Origin: UBA1847 sp942492205
Lineage (GTDB): Bacteria; Pseudomonadota; Gammaproteobacteria; Steroidobacterales; Woeseiaceae
Direction of reading: 5' to 3'
Length of the DNA stretch: 64,000 nucleotides
NCBI GenBank assembly: GCA_942492205.1
Contig: CALODT010000004.1
Location: 1-64,000 of the forward strand
The position numbers were made by a program, and so were the translations under genes. Each line of letters starts with the position of its first letter. Positions within the stretch are counted from its first letter, which is position 1. Of the stretch, positions 42,773-51,009 are shown one piece after another. The notes under the pieces were generated by a model. That model was not told the origin of the DNA and did no database searches. It saw nothing but the letters and a program-made list of their open reading frames with translations.

Positions 42773-42824
42773 GACGCGGGCTACGCCCGTTTTCACCACG
42801 AGCGTTCGCTCGTTTTTCTTTTTT
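42773..42824 (+). terminator. Two tandem hairpin/T-tract elements in the HU-like gene leader
   Basis: CGGGC-TAC-GCCCG followed by TTTTC lies at about 42777-42793. ACGAGC-GTTC-GCTCGT followed by TTTTTCTTTTTT lies at about 42798-42825. Both precede the ribosome site TAGGAG of the HU-like gene. They may end upstream transcription or attenuate the HU-like gene. Confidence 0.6.
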
Positions 42825-42839
42825 AGGAGTCAGTTTTTC

Positions 42840-43160
42840 ATGGCCACAAAATCAAACAAGCCACCTACCAAGTCTGAAATCTACGCAAAGATCGTTGATG
42901 ATACCGGTCTGTCGCGCAAGGACGTCGCCGCAGTTTTCGAGTCACTCAACGGTCAGATCAAGAAGAATCTTGGCGGTCGTGGCGCTCCGGGCATGTTCAC
43001 TGTGCCGGGTCTCTTGAAGCTTCGAGTCGTCAAGAAGCCGGCTCGCCCCGCGCGCAAGGGTACCAACCCATTTACGGGCGAAGAGATGATGTTCAAGGCA
43101 AAACCGGCTTCGAAAGTCGTCAAGGTTTCTGCGTTGAAGGGCCTGAAAGACATGGTCTGA
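42840..43160 (+). CDS. HU/IHF-like DNA-binding protein (divergent, Lys-rich)
   Basis: The 106-residue protein belongs to the HU superfamily but diverges from HupA/HupB: PPTKSEIYAKIVDDTGLSRK, then AVFESLNGQIKKNL and the arm region KKPARPARKGTNPFTGEEMM. It should bind and bend DNA in the nucleoid. The start ATG at 42840 has AGGAG upstream; an earlier in-frame start would read through the terminator-like leader and is rejected. The protein stands alone, with its own leader and a strong terminator behind it. Target preference is unknown. Confidence 0.88.
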   Translation: MATKSNKPPTKSEIYAKIVDDTGLSRKDVAAVFESLNGQIKKNLGGRGAPGMFTVPGLLKLRVVKKPARPARKGTNPFTGEEMMFKAKPASKVVKVSALKGLKDMV

Positions 43161-43186
43161 GATTCAGGGACCCTCTGAATCAGGAA

Positions 43187-43211
43187 AGCCGGGGCTTCCC
43201 CGGCTTTTTTT
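43187..43211 (+). terminator. Intrinsic terminator after the HU-like gene
   Basis: AGCCGGGG (43187-43194), loop CTT, CCCCGGCT (43198-43205) and a run of seven T. It ends the HU-like transcript and overlaps the tail of the convergent hydrolase gene. A weaker stem GATTCAG/CTGAATC precedes it at 43161-43181. Confidence 0.88.
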
Positions 43212-43866
43212 ATGCCTGGTCACCCGCCTCGATAGCCTCTTTGACAAAACGGGATACCACCTCCCGCAAATCGATCAGGCGGCCATGAAAGAAATGCTCG
43301 GCACCCTGCATGATCAGCAGTTCCGGACCGGGATCAAGGCTGTTGAACCAGTCGACAGTCTCGTCAATATCAACCAGCTCGTCCTCGTCGCCCTGCACAA
43401 TCAACCATGGGCACTGCGGCTGCCCGCTAAGGCCGGACGCAAATCGCGACACGGCAGGCGCGATGCTGATCAGGCCATCGAAGTCTTCTTCGACCGCCGC
43501 GCGGACCGCAATAGCGGCGCCAAACGAGAAACCTGCGAGCCAAATCGGCTGCTCCTGAATCGAGTCACGCATCCAGTTCACGGCGGCAAGCGCATCGTCC
43601 AGTTCACCCTTGCCGTCGTCGAAGTGTCCGTCGCTTTCTTCGGTACCCCGGAAATTGAAACGCAATGCCGCGAAGCCAAGGCGCACGAAGCTGCGTGCCA
43701 GCGTATGTGCGACCTTGTTGTGCATGGTTCCGCCATGCTGTGGATGCGGGTGACAGACCACCACTGACGCAATCGGCTTCGCCTCTGCCGGCGTCTCGAG
43801 CAGCGCCTCGAGCTTGCCGACGGGACCGTCGATGAAAAAGCGACTCGTTATTGGTTGTCTTGGCAT
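43210..43866 (-). CDS. Alpha/beta hydrolase (dienelactone-hydrolase-like)
   Basis: The 218-residue protein has the alpha/beta-hydrolase nucleophile elbow GFSFGAA with Ser114, the motif CHPHPQHGGTMHNKV near residue 38 that marks this conserved subfamily, the acid in GDEDELVD and a catalytic His in GAEHFFHG. No signal peptide is present. The subfamily is widespread in proteobacteria, and its natural substrate is not known. The gene is convergent with the HU-like gene. Confidence 0.85.
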   Translation of the reverse strand: MPRQPITSRFFIDGPVGKLEALLETPAEAKPIASVVVCHPHPQHGGTMHNKVAHTLARSFVRLGFAALRFNFRGTEESDGHFDDGKGELDDALAAVNWMRDSIQEQPIWLAGFSFGAAIAVRAAVEEDFDGLISIAPAVSRFASGLSGQPQCPWLIVQGDEDELVDIDETVDWFNSLDPGPELLIMQGAEHFFHGRLIDLREVVSRFVKEAIEAGDQA

Positions 43867-43982
43867 TTATCGTATTGGCTCCCGCCCGAACAAAGTTCGC
43901 TTGCCTGCCGCTTATTGCTGTAAAATTATGACCTTATACAACATCGGCTGTTTCCCGGGCGGTCGATTAGCAGAACAGGTGA

Positions 43983-45203
43983 ATGATGAGTTCCAGTATG
44001 GACCTCGAGTCGCAGTATTGTGCCCATAACTACCATCCGTTGCCCGTCGTTCTGACGCGTGGCGAGGGTGTCTTCGTCTGGGATGAGGACGGCAAGCGGT
44101 ACCTGGACATGATGAGCGCGTACTCCGCCGTCAGTCATGGCCATGCACACCCGCGGCTGGTTCGGCTGGTCCAGGAGCAGGTGGCGCGCCTGACAATAGT
44201 CTCGCGCGCTTTCTACACGAATACGCTGGGGCCATTTCTGCAACGTGCCTGCCAACTGACCGGCCAGGATATGGCGCTGCCGATGAACACGGGTGCCGAG
44301 GCCGTGGAAACAGCGATCAAGGCATCGCGAAAATGGGCCTACACGGTCAAGGGCGTAGCGAAAGACAAGGCGGAGATAATTGGCTGCGACGGCAATTTCC
44401 ACGGCCGCACGCTCGCCGCGGTAGCGATGTCCGACGAGCCGCAGTACCAGAGCGGCTTCGGCCCCTTTCCTCCCGGCTTCCGCAACGTGGCGTACGGCGA
44501 CATCGACGCACTCAAGGCAGCCATCAACGAAAACACGGCGGCGTTTATCGTCGAGCCGATTCAGGGCGAAGGCGGCATTATCATGCCCCCGCCCGGATAC
44601 TTGCCGGCCGCCGCAAAACTCTGTTCAGATCACAACGTGCTCTTTGTCGCCGACGAAATACAGACCGGTCTCGGCAGGACCGGCAAATTGCTTGCCTGCG
44701 ATCACGAGGGAATCAAGCCGGATGCGCTGATTCTCGGCAAGGCGCTCGGGGGTGGCATTTTGCCGGTGTCCATGTTCCTTGCGCGACGCGACGTTATGGA
44801 AGTCTTCACGCCCGGCGATCATGGCAGCACGTTCGGCGGCAACCCGCTGGGCGCCGCGGTAGGTCTCGAGGCGCTGAATATCCTGGTTGAAGAAGACCTC
44901 GTTGCAAAGAGCGCTGCGATGGGTGACTACCTGATCCAGTCGCTTCGCGGCATTGACTGTCCGCTCATTAAGGAAATACGCGGCAAGGGGCTTTTCATCG
45001 GCCTGGAAATAGACCCGGCCTATGCCAGCGCCCGCGATGTTTGCAAAGCGCTCATGGAGCGCGGTTTACTTAGCAAAGAGACACACATGACGGTTGTTCG
45101 ACTAGCGCCGCCGCTCATTATCAGTCGCGAGGAAATTGACTGGGCTGTGACCCAGATCAGCGAGGTGCTCACCGAAATGAACGAGCATCGGCTGGCATCC
45201 TGA
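43983..45203 (+). CDS. rocD: Ornithine--oxo-acid aminotransferase
   Basis: RocD converts ornithine and 2-oxoglutarate to glutamate semialdehyde and glutamate, using PLP. The 406-residue class III aminotransferase has NTGAEAVETAIKASRKWAYT, GNFHGRTLAAVAMS, VEPIQGEGGIIMPPPGYL, DEIQTGLGRTGK and the PLP lysine in LILGKALGGGILPVS, all matching ornithine aminotransferases rather than ArgD. Two adjacent ATG codons at 43983 and 43986 follow ACAGG. Its product cyclises to pyrroline-5-carboxylate, the ProC substrate, so the window encodes both steps from ornithine to proline. Confidence 0.9.
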   Translation: MMSSSMDLESQYCAHNYHPLPVVLTRGEGVFVWDEDGKRYLDMMSAYSAVSHGHAHPRLVRLVQEQVARLTIVSRAFYTNTLGPFLQRACQLTGQDMALPMNTGAEAVETAIKASRKWAYTVKGVAKDKAEIIGCDGNFHGRTLAAVAMSDEPQYQSGFGPFPPGFRNVAYGDIDALKAAINENTAAFIVEPIQGEGGIIMPPPGYLPAAAKLCSDHNVLFVADEIQTGLGRTGKLLACDHEGIKPDALILGKALGGGILPVSMFLARRDVMEVFTPGDHGSTFGGNPLGAAVGLEALNILVEEDLVAKSAAMGDYLIQSLRGIDCPLIKEIRGKGLFIGLEIDPAYASARDVCKALMERGLLSKETHMTVVRLAPPLIISREEIDWAVTQISEVLTEMNEHRLAS

Positions 45204-45224
45204 GGCCTCAGTCGGAACGATTAA

Positions 45225-46145
45225 ATGTCGGAAAATTCAGCCCTTTACATCGCCCTGCTGCTACTTACAGCCCTGCTCAGCGGTGGTCTTGCGTGGCTGC
45301 TGCGCAGCAAACGAACAGCGCGCGAAAAGGCCGCGATCAACGCGGGCTGGCAGGAGCAGATGGAGGCGCAGCGCACAGAGCATCGGCGCCTGGTGTCGCA
45401 GAACAAGAGCCTGATGGACCAGGTCAGCCAGTTCCAGGCGAGCAATCGCGACGCGAAGAACCGTGCGAAGGAACTGGCCGACGCTGTGAAAACAGCGTAC
45501 GCGCGACGTGACGAGCTACAGCGTGAAATCAAGGACGTACGCAGCAGCCTGGAGATGGTCCTGAGCGAGCGAGACAAGCTGCGCAGCGACATGGTGGGAT
45601 TCGGCGATTCGGGCCCCAGCGACGAAAAGGACGAGAAGATCTTTCAGCTAAGCCGCGAACTGGAAGACTGGCAGCAACGGCTGCCGCCGCTGCTCGAGCG
45701 TTATCGATTGCGCAACCAGGAAGCCGAAAAGCTCGAGGCGGACCTGGCGACGGCCAGGCAACGAATCGAACAGCTCGAGCGTCAGGTTAACGACGAGCAA
45801 ACCCGTATCGAGGCGGTTCGCGATCCGGATGCCCTGACCGATGGCCGCGACGCTTCCAACGACGACGCTGACAGCGACGAGAGGCATCTTGCAGACGCCG
45901 CCGAAACGGACAACGATTCCCAGTCGTCTTTGCGAGACGATCTGCAGCTCATCAAGGGCGTCGGTCCGGCGATCGAAAAGACACTCAACGACATGGGGTT
46001 CTTCCGCCTGCAGCAAATTGCCGATATGACGGAGTACGATATCGATCGCGTCGCTGAGCGGCTGCGAGGATTTCACAGCCGCATCTATCGCGAGAACTGG
46101 ATTGGCCAGGCGCGCGAGCTGACAGATCGCAACCAACGCGCCTAG
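45225..46145 (+). CDS. Membrane-anchored coiled-coil protein with helix-hairpin-helix tail
   Basis: The 306-residue protein has an N-terminal transmembrane helix (LYIALLLLTALLSGGLAWLL), a long coiled coil (about 30-200), an acidic linker (DGRDASNDDADSDERH) and a C-terminal HhH/DUF4332-like domain (LQLIKGVGPAIEKTLNDMGF, then EYDIDRVAERLRGFHSRI). The HhH motif GVGPAIE usually contacts nucleic acid, but similar tails occur in envelope and ribosomal-protein-like contexts. It begins 21 bases after rocD and the OmpA-like gene starts 5 bases after it. Function is not known. Confidence 0.65.
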   Translation: MSENSALYIALLLLTALLSGGLAWLLRSKRTAREKAAINAGWQEQMEAQRTEHRRLVSQNKSLMDQVSQFQASNRDAKNRAKELADAVKTAYARRDELQREIKDVRSSLEMVLSERDKLRSDMVGFGDSGPSDEKDEKIFQLSRELEDWQQRLPPLLERYRLRNQEAEKLEADLATARQRIEQLERQVNDEQTRIEAVRDPDALTDGRDASNDDADSDERHLADAAETDNDSQSSLRDDLQLIKGVGPAIEKTLNDMGFFRLQQIADMTEYDIDRVAERLRGFHSRIYRENWIGQARELTDRNQRA

Positions 46146-46150
46146 CAAGC

Positions 46151-47008
46151 TTGCTGCAGATCAGCCGAATCATCCTGCCAGCCGTTACCATAGCCGTCGG
46201 CGCACTGTGGCTGATTCCCGTCAACAACGGACTACCGTCCGACGCACCGCCAGCGGCAGGCTATTCCGCAGTTGATCCTGCACGCCTCGGGTTTTCCTGG
46301 CACGGCACCACCCTCCAGCTGCAGGGCCATTCGGCGTCTGCTTTTCACGAACATGAGTTGTTGCGCGTCGCCGCACGATATTTTCCGGATGCGAGCCCGC
46401 AAACCGAATTCATCCCTCTGGGCACGGCGCCTGGCTCGTGGCAGGCCCGTTCTCTGGCCGTGCTTGAAGCACTGGCGGCAGGGCAGTCAGGCAATGCGAT
46501 GCTAAGCGACAACGCTGTGAGCATTCGCGGCGTCGCCACGCCGGCCTGGCACGAGGCCGCCCGGCGACTGCGCGCGTCCCTGCCGGCGTCCGTCGAGCTC
46601 GATATCGACATGTTGATCGTGGATGACACGCTAGACGCCCGCGCATTGTGCGAACGTGCGTTTTCCGAATACCGCACTGGCAGCGTCCAGTTCGAGGAAT
46701 CCACCACCTCTCTCCGCGACTCCGCCCGTCTTGCCCTGGACAAGGCCGTATCGCTGGCCAATACATGCCGGGAGTCGATCGTCAGCATTACGGGCCACAC
46801 GGATTCGTCCGGACCGGAAGCGTGGAACCAGGAACTCAGCCTGGCGCGCGCGGACGTCGTTGCAGACTACCTCGAGAAAGGCGGGGTTGCGCGACAGCGG
46901 CTGCTCACATTCGGCAAGGGCTCAAGCGAGCCTCTGGCCAGCAACAGCTCGCGTTATGCCCGTAGCCTCAATCGCCGTATCGCAATCCGTTTCAGTTACG
47001 GCGGCTGA
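46151..47008 (+). CDS. OmpA-C-like (peptidoglycan-binding) protein with BON-like repeat region
   Basis: The 285-residue protein starts with a signal or anchor (ILPAVTIAVGALWLIP), then a BON-like region (about 45-170: TTLQLQGHSASAFHEHELLR, VSIRGVATPAWHEAARRLRA), and a C-terminal OmpA-like domain (ESIVSITGHTDSSGPEAWNQ, LSLARADVVADYLEKGGVAR, LNRRIAI). That domain normally binds the diaminopimelate stem of peptidoglycan. The start is a TTG at 46151, five bases after the previous gene, so the two are coupled. Periplasmic location is likely; function is not known. Confidence 0.7.
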   Translation: MLQISRIILPAVTIAVGALWLIPVNNGLPSDAPPAAGYSAVDPARLGFSWHGTTLQLQGHSASAFHEHELLRVAARYFPDASPQTEFIPLGTAPGSWQARSLAVLEALAAGQSGNAMLSDNAVSIRGVATPAWHEAARRLRASLPASVELDIDMLIVDDTLDARALCERAFSEYRTGSVQFEESTTSLRDSARLALDKAVSLANTCRESIVSITGHTDSSGPEAWNQELSLARADVVADYLEKGGVARQRLLTFGKGSSEPLASNSSRYARSLNRRIAIRFSYGG

Positions 47009-47027
47009 CAACGGCCGGGCCCGGCGT

Positions 47028-47537
47028 TCAGCGTGCAGGCTCGTCGGGCGCTGTTAGTCCAGCCAGCTCTATCTCAAACAACAAGGTTGCATTCGGCGGC
47101 ACCGGCGGCTTGCCACGAGACCCGTAGCCCAACTCCGGCGCAATCTTCAATTCGCGAATTTCGCCCTCGAGCATGCACGTAACGCCGAGATCCCAGCCCT
47201 TTATGACCTGGCCGCGGTCGATAGTGAACTGAAAAGGCTCGCTGCCGCCGGAAGACCAGATCTGCGTGCCGCGGCCGCCTTCCGCGTTTTCATCATATAA
47301 CCAGAGGGTCGTATGCACGTCCGCGTGATCGCCGGAAACAGCGCGACGCCCGTAGCCCTTGCGGGTTATTTGCGCCGTCAGTCCCTCGACGATACTGACG
47401 TTGCCGTTCTCATCCGCCTGCGGACAGGCTGCCGGCTGCGCGCCGCTCGCTGCCTGGTCGTCCGCAGCTTTCTCTGGTGATTCGCCACAGCCCGCCAGCA
47501 GCAGCGCGAACAAGCCCAACAACAGTGTTTGTTTCAT
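47028..47537 (-). CDS. FKBP-type peptidyl-prolyl isomerase lipoprotein
   Basis: The 169-residue protein carries a lipoprotein signal (LFALLLAGC, Cys17) and a single FKBP domain (about 60-165: GQVIKGWDLGVTCMLEGEIR, ELGYGSRGKPPVPPNATLLF), including the conserved YG and IPPNATL-like segments. It should catalyse proline isomerisation in periplasmic protein folding. Its ATG overlaps the msrB stop by four bases, so it belongs to the msrB-FKBP pair and works in protein repair and folding together with HtpG and MsrB in the same cluster. Confidence 0.85.
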   Translation of the reverse strand: MKQTLLLGLFALLLAGCGESPEKAADDQAASGAQPAACPQADENGNVSIVEGLTAQITRKGYGRRAVSGDHADVHTTLWLYDENAEGGRGTQIWSSGGSEPFQFTIDRGQVIKGWDLGVTCMLEGEIRELKIAPELGYGSRGKPPVPPNATLLFEIELAGLTAPDEPAR

Positions 47538-47923
47538 TCCCTGGCTTCCTTGAAGTCGAGCGATGCCGAATTGATGCAGTACCGCAAACCGGTCGGCTGC
47601 GGGCCGTCTTCGAAAACGTGGCCCAGGTGCGCGTCACAGTTGGCGCAGACAACCTCGACTCGCGCCATGCCATGCGACGCATCCGTCTTGGTTCGAACCG
47701 CTTCGCCGGCCAGCGGCAACCAGAAACTCGGCCAGCCGGAGCCGGAATCAAACTTGTGGTCCGAACTGAAGAGCGGCGCATCACAACAAATACAGCAATA
47801 GCTGCCGTCGTCCTTGTGGTCGACATATTTACCGGTAAACGGGCGCTCCGTCGCTGCATTCTGAGTAACCTGGTATTGCTCATCAGTGAGCTTGCCACGC
47901 AGGTCCTCGGTCTCGTTACTCAT
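47534..47923 (-). CDS. msrB: Peptide-methionine (R)-S-oxide reductase MsrB
   Basis: MsrB reduces R-methionine sulfoxide in proteins. The 129-residue enzyme has the zinc cysteines in YCCICCDAPLF and VVCANCDAHLGHVF, the segment FDSGSGWPSFW, and the catalytic Cys116 (RYCINSASL). Length is standard and no signal peptide is present. It is coupled to the FKBP gene downstream, and its start lies inside the 3' end of htpG, so the order htpG-msrB-fkp is one unit for protein quality control. Confidence 0.95.
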   Translation of the reverse strand: MSNETEDLRGKLTDEQYQVTQNAATERPFTGKYVDHKDDGSYCCICCDAPLFSSDHKFDSGSGWPSFWLPLAGEAVRTKTDASHGMARVEVVCANCDAHLGHVFEDGPQPTGLRYCINSASLDFKEARE

Positions 47924-49808
47924 GGGTCGCTCCCGATTCGATATCCAGCAATAGTTTGTTCATTCTCTGCACGTATTGTGCCGGATTATCCAGTTGAGAT
48001 CCTTCTGCAAGCAGTGCGTGATCCATCACGATGTTTGACAGATCGGCAAAACGCCGCTTGTCCGCTTCGTTTGACAATCGGCCGACCAGCGGATGCGCAA
48101 CGTTAACCTCGAGAATCGGCTTCGACTCCGGTATCGCCTGGCCGCTGGCCTCCAGCATGCGCCGCAGCTGCGGATTCAGGTCGTCGGCACCGGCAACCAC
48201 GCAGGCCGGCGAATCAACCAGGCGACGACTCACCTTCACATCGGCGACGCGGTCCTCGAGCGCCTGGCCCATCTTCTTTAACAACGCTTCGTGTTCCTTG
48301 GAAGCCTTATCTTCCTCCGGCTCCTTCTGCTCGCCTTCGGGCAGATCGAGTTCGGAGCCTGCAACATCGACCAGCGTCTTGCCATCGAACTCGGCGAGCG
48401 CATCGACAAGCCATGGATCAATCCTGTCGGTCAGCAATAACACTTCGACATCGCGCTTCTTGAGCTGCTCCAGATGCGGACTGGCCACGGCCGTCGCGTA
48501 GTTTTCAGCCAGGATATAGTAGATCTTGTCCTGTCCCGGCTTGCACCTGCTGACATAGTCCTCCAGCGCCTGGTCCTGCTCCTCCTTGCCGCTATTGGTG
48601 GTCGCAAAACGCAGCAACCTGGCCAGCTTTTCCTTGTTGGCATGATCCTCGATCACTCCCTCCTTGAGGACCTGACCGAACTCGCGCCAAACAGTCTGGT
48701 ACTTGTCGGCGTCTCCCGACGCCATTTTTTGCAACATGTCGAGCACACGCCGTGTCAGCGCGCTACGCATTGTGACGAGCTCCGGATTTTGCTGCAGCAG
48801 TTCACGCGACACGTTCAGCGGCAGGTCCGACGAATCGATGACGCCTTTCACGAACCGCAGGTACAGCGGCAGGAACTGCTCTGCCTCGTCCATGATGAAG
48901 ACGCGTTGCACGTAAAGTTTCAGGCCTCTCGGCGCCTCGCGATTCCACAGATCGAACGGTGCAGCCGCGGGAATGTAAAGCAGGCTGGTGTATTCGCGCT
49001 TGCCTTCAACCTGGTTATGGCTCCATACCAGCGGATCGGCGAAGTCATGAGTCAGGTACTTGTAGAACTCCCGATACTCGTCATCACTGATGTCGCTGCG
49101 TGCTCGGGTCCAGAGAGCGGTCGCAGAGTTGACGAGTTTCGCTTCCTTGTCCTCGGAGTCGGCGGCAAGCAGTGAAACCGGAAAGCCAATATGGTCGGAA
49201 TACTTGCGGATCAGCGACTCGATGCGAAACGACTCTGCGAATTCCTTTTCGTCGTCTTTCAGGTGCAGGGTTACACGCGTACCCCTCTCGGCACGCTCGA
49301 TCCCCTCGATCGTGTACTCGCCCTGCCCATCGGACTCCCAGCGCACTGCCGCTGTCGCGTCCAGTCCGGCGCGTCGGGTCTCGACGGTTACCTTGTCGGC
49401 AACGATGAAGCTCGAGTAGAAGCCTACGCCGAACTGGCCGATAAGCTGAGCGTCGTGCTGCTGGTCGCCGGTCATCTTTTGCAGGAACTCAGCCGTTCCG
49501 GAACGGGCGATCGTACCGAGGTTGTCGATGAGTTCGTCTCGGGACATGCCGATGCCGTTGTCGACGATGGCAAGTTGCTGCTTTTCGGCATCGACCTCGA
49601 TGCGGACGGCCAGCTCGGTATCGTTGCCCAGGAGGCCGGGGTCGGCCAGCGACTCGAAGCGCAGCTTGTCAGCTGCGTCTGACGCGTTGGAAATCAGCTC
49701 CCGGAGGAAGATCTCCTTGTTGCTGTACAAAGAATGAATCATCAACTGCAGCAGTTGACGTACTTCGGTCTGAAATCCGAGCGTTTCGCGCTGAGAACTG
49801 TCGGCCAC
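47916..49808 (-). CDS. htpG: Molecular chaperone HtpG (Hsp90)
   Basis: The 630-residue protein shows the GHKL ATPase domain (EIFLRELISNASDAADKL; DNGIGMSRDEL; QFGVGFYSSFIVAD), the middle domain (GLKLYVQRVFIMDEAEQFLP) and a C-terminal dimerisation domain. Hsp90 remodels late-folding clients with ATP. The GTG at 49808 is chosen because AGGTAG sits upstream and it yields MADSSQRETLGFQTEV, the family start; an earlier start at 49859 adds 17 unmatched residues. It overlaps msrB by eight bases. Confidence 0.93.
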   Translation of the reverse strand: MADSSQRETLGFQTEVRQLLQLMIHSLYSNKEIFLRELISNASDAADKLRFESLADPGLLGNDTELAVRIEVDAEKQQLAIVDNGIGMSRDELIDNLGTIARSGTAEFLQKMTGDQQHDAQLIGQFGVGFYSSFIVADKVTVETRRAGLDATAAVRWESDGQGEYTIEGIERAERGTRVTLHLKDDEKEFAESFRIESLIRKYSDHIGFPVSLLAADSEDKEAKLVNSATALWTRARSDISDDEYREFYKYLTHDFADPLVWSHNQVEGKREYTSLLYIPAAAPFDLWNREAPRGLKLYVQRVFIMDEAEQFLPLYLRFVKGVIDSSDLPLNVSRELLQQNPELVTMRSALTRRVLDMLQKMASGDADKYQTVWREFGQVLKEGVIEDHANKEKLARLLRFATTNSGKEEQDQALEDYVSRCKPGQDKIYYILAENYATAVASPHLEQLKKRDVEVLLLTDRIDPWLVDALAEFDGKTLVDVAGSELDLPEGEQKEPEEDKASKEHEALLKKMGQALEDRVADVKVSRRLVDSPACVVAGADDLNPQLRRMLEASGQAIPESKPILEVNVAHPLVGRLSNEADKRRFADLSNIVMDHALLAEGSQLDNPAQYVQRMNKLLLDIESGATHE

Positions 49809-49906
49809 CGGTTCTACCTCGTACCTAAAGGTTTTGACGATGGGGGCGTCGGCGGGCAATTCAAGCCCGGCAGATCAGGACATTCGTGGGCGACTGGCGG
49901 GGCGGC

Positions 49907-50158
49907 TCAGGAAGTCTGCAGGTGGCCTCGCGCGGGCGAGGTCACGGTGCGATACAGCAGCGTGACGAACAGCAGCATGCAGGTCGCGAGGGCCAGCGGC
50001 GGATGCAGCAGCGCCAGCCAGACGCCGGAGGCGATCATGCTGGCGGAAAGCAGCGCGGCACACAGGCCAAGGAGGATTCGGCGGATGCTTTCGAAGACCA
50101 GGCCAAGCGCGCCGACCATATCATCGATGTCATCCAGGTACTGCAGTAAGCATTCCAT
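49907..50158 (-). CDS. Small membrane protein of unknown function
   Basis: The 83-residue protein has an N-terminal Asp-rich helix (MECLLQYLDDIDDMVGALGL), then two hydrophobic helices (RILLGLCAALLSASMIASGV; ALATCMLLFVTLLY) and a short basic tail. A clear ribosome site AGGAA precedes the ATG at 50158. It lies between htpG and another small gene on the same strand. No family is recognised. Confidence 0.5.
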   Translation of the reverse strand: MECLLQYLDDIDDMVGALGLVFESIRRILLGLCAALLSASMIASGVWLALLHPPLALATCMLLFVTLLYRTVTSPARGHLQTS

Positions 50159-50168
50159 GCTCGGGTTC

Positions 50169-50366
50169 CTAGCGGATAATTGACAACAGGGGACCGGCGC
50201 TCTCCGTATCGCCGCTGTGCGTGTCGGCGTCGAGCAACGACGCGTTGTTCGACTCTTTAGCGTGAGCTATGGCGCGATGAAACAGCTCCCAACGCTGCCG
50301 TGCGGACTCGTTTTTCAGAGTCTCGAATGGCGAATCTGTCTTTTTGTTGTTGCTGGACATACTCAT
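50169..50366 (-). CDS. Small hydrophilic protein of unknown function
   Basis: The 65-residue reading frame (start MSMSSNNKKTD, middle RQRWELFHRAIAHAKESNNA) is polar with a helical centre. It ends 10 bases before the small membrane protein gene and could be coupled to it. Two ATG codons (50366, 50360) are possible. Coding status is supported only by context and codon use, so it is a moderate call. Confidence 0.35.
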   Translation of the reverse strand: MSMSSNNKKTDSPFETLKNESARQRWELFHRAIAHAKESNNASLLDADTHSGDTESAGPLLSIIR

Positions 50367-50558
50367 ACTTCTAGTCGTTCGTCGATCGGTATGTTGAACT
50401 ATAGGCGCGCACTGTACTCCGGGCCGTGAGGCAGATCACAGCTTCTTGCACTGCGACCCAAACGCCCGATTTTTTGTGCGTAAACTGGACGCAGTTCCCG
50501 TTTTGCATGCGATGGTATTCACGCGGCAAAGCTATACATGCGGTTGTGAACAAAAAAC

Positions 50559-50584
50559 AAAACGCCGGCAGCTGCCGGCGTTTT
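50559..50584 (-). terminator. Perfect palindromic terminator
   Basis: A 26-base perfect palindrome: stem CGCCGGC, loop AGCT, stem GCCGGCG, flanked by AAAA and TTTT. On the complement it is followed by a T-rich run, so it ends the transcript of the small gene at 50620-50889; it could work in both directions. Confidence 0.85.
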
Positions 50585-50619
50585 ACATATGTTGGCTGCA
50601 ACAACCAGGTAGCGAGGAG

Positions 50620-50889
50620 CTAGTCGTCGTCGGACTCGTTAATCCAGTTACGCTTTACCTGGTCGGACCAGTCACGGTAGCCCTTCCACGAATACAGAGC
50701 GGGATCGATGCCCGCGCGGCGGCTTCGGGTTGCGGGTGCTTTGGATATCCAGCGACGATACTGCTTCCAGCCGTCCGCATCGTTGGCGGCCGGTTCGACA
50801 ACATTGACTGGTGCGTCATCGGTCTTGGCAGGGACTTCGGCATCCGTGCCAAAGCCGTCAACCCATCTCATGTTCTTGCTATCTGGCAT
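50620..50889 (-). CDS. Small acidic protein of unknown function
   Basis: The 89-residue protein from ATG 50889 is Trp- and Asp-rich (MRWVDGFGTDAEVP, GWKQYRRWISKAPATRSR, SWKGYRDWSDQVKRNWINES) and ends in an acidic DDD tail. It is cytoplasmic by sequence. A downstream palindromic terminator supports real transcription. Longer (50946) and shorter (50871) starts are possible. No family is recognised. Confidence 0.5.
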   Translation of the reverse strand: MPDSKNMRWVDGFGTDAEVPAKTDDAPVNVVEPAANDADGWKQYRRWISKAPATRSRRAGIDPALYSWKGYRDWSDQVKRNWINESDDD

Positions 50890-51009
50890 TGAGTTTGCTC
50901 GGTCAATCCGTTGACTAAATAGTAGGGCCGAACGCGCCAGATTCACAGGAACTACATCACAATGCGAAATCCTTTTTTTCTATTAATTTCAATTAGTTAA
51001 GTGTTGGTT

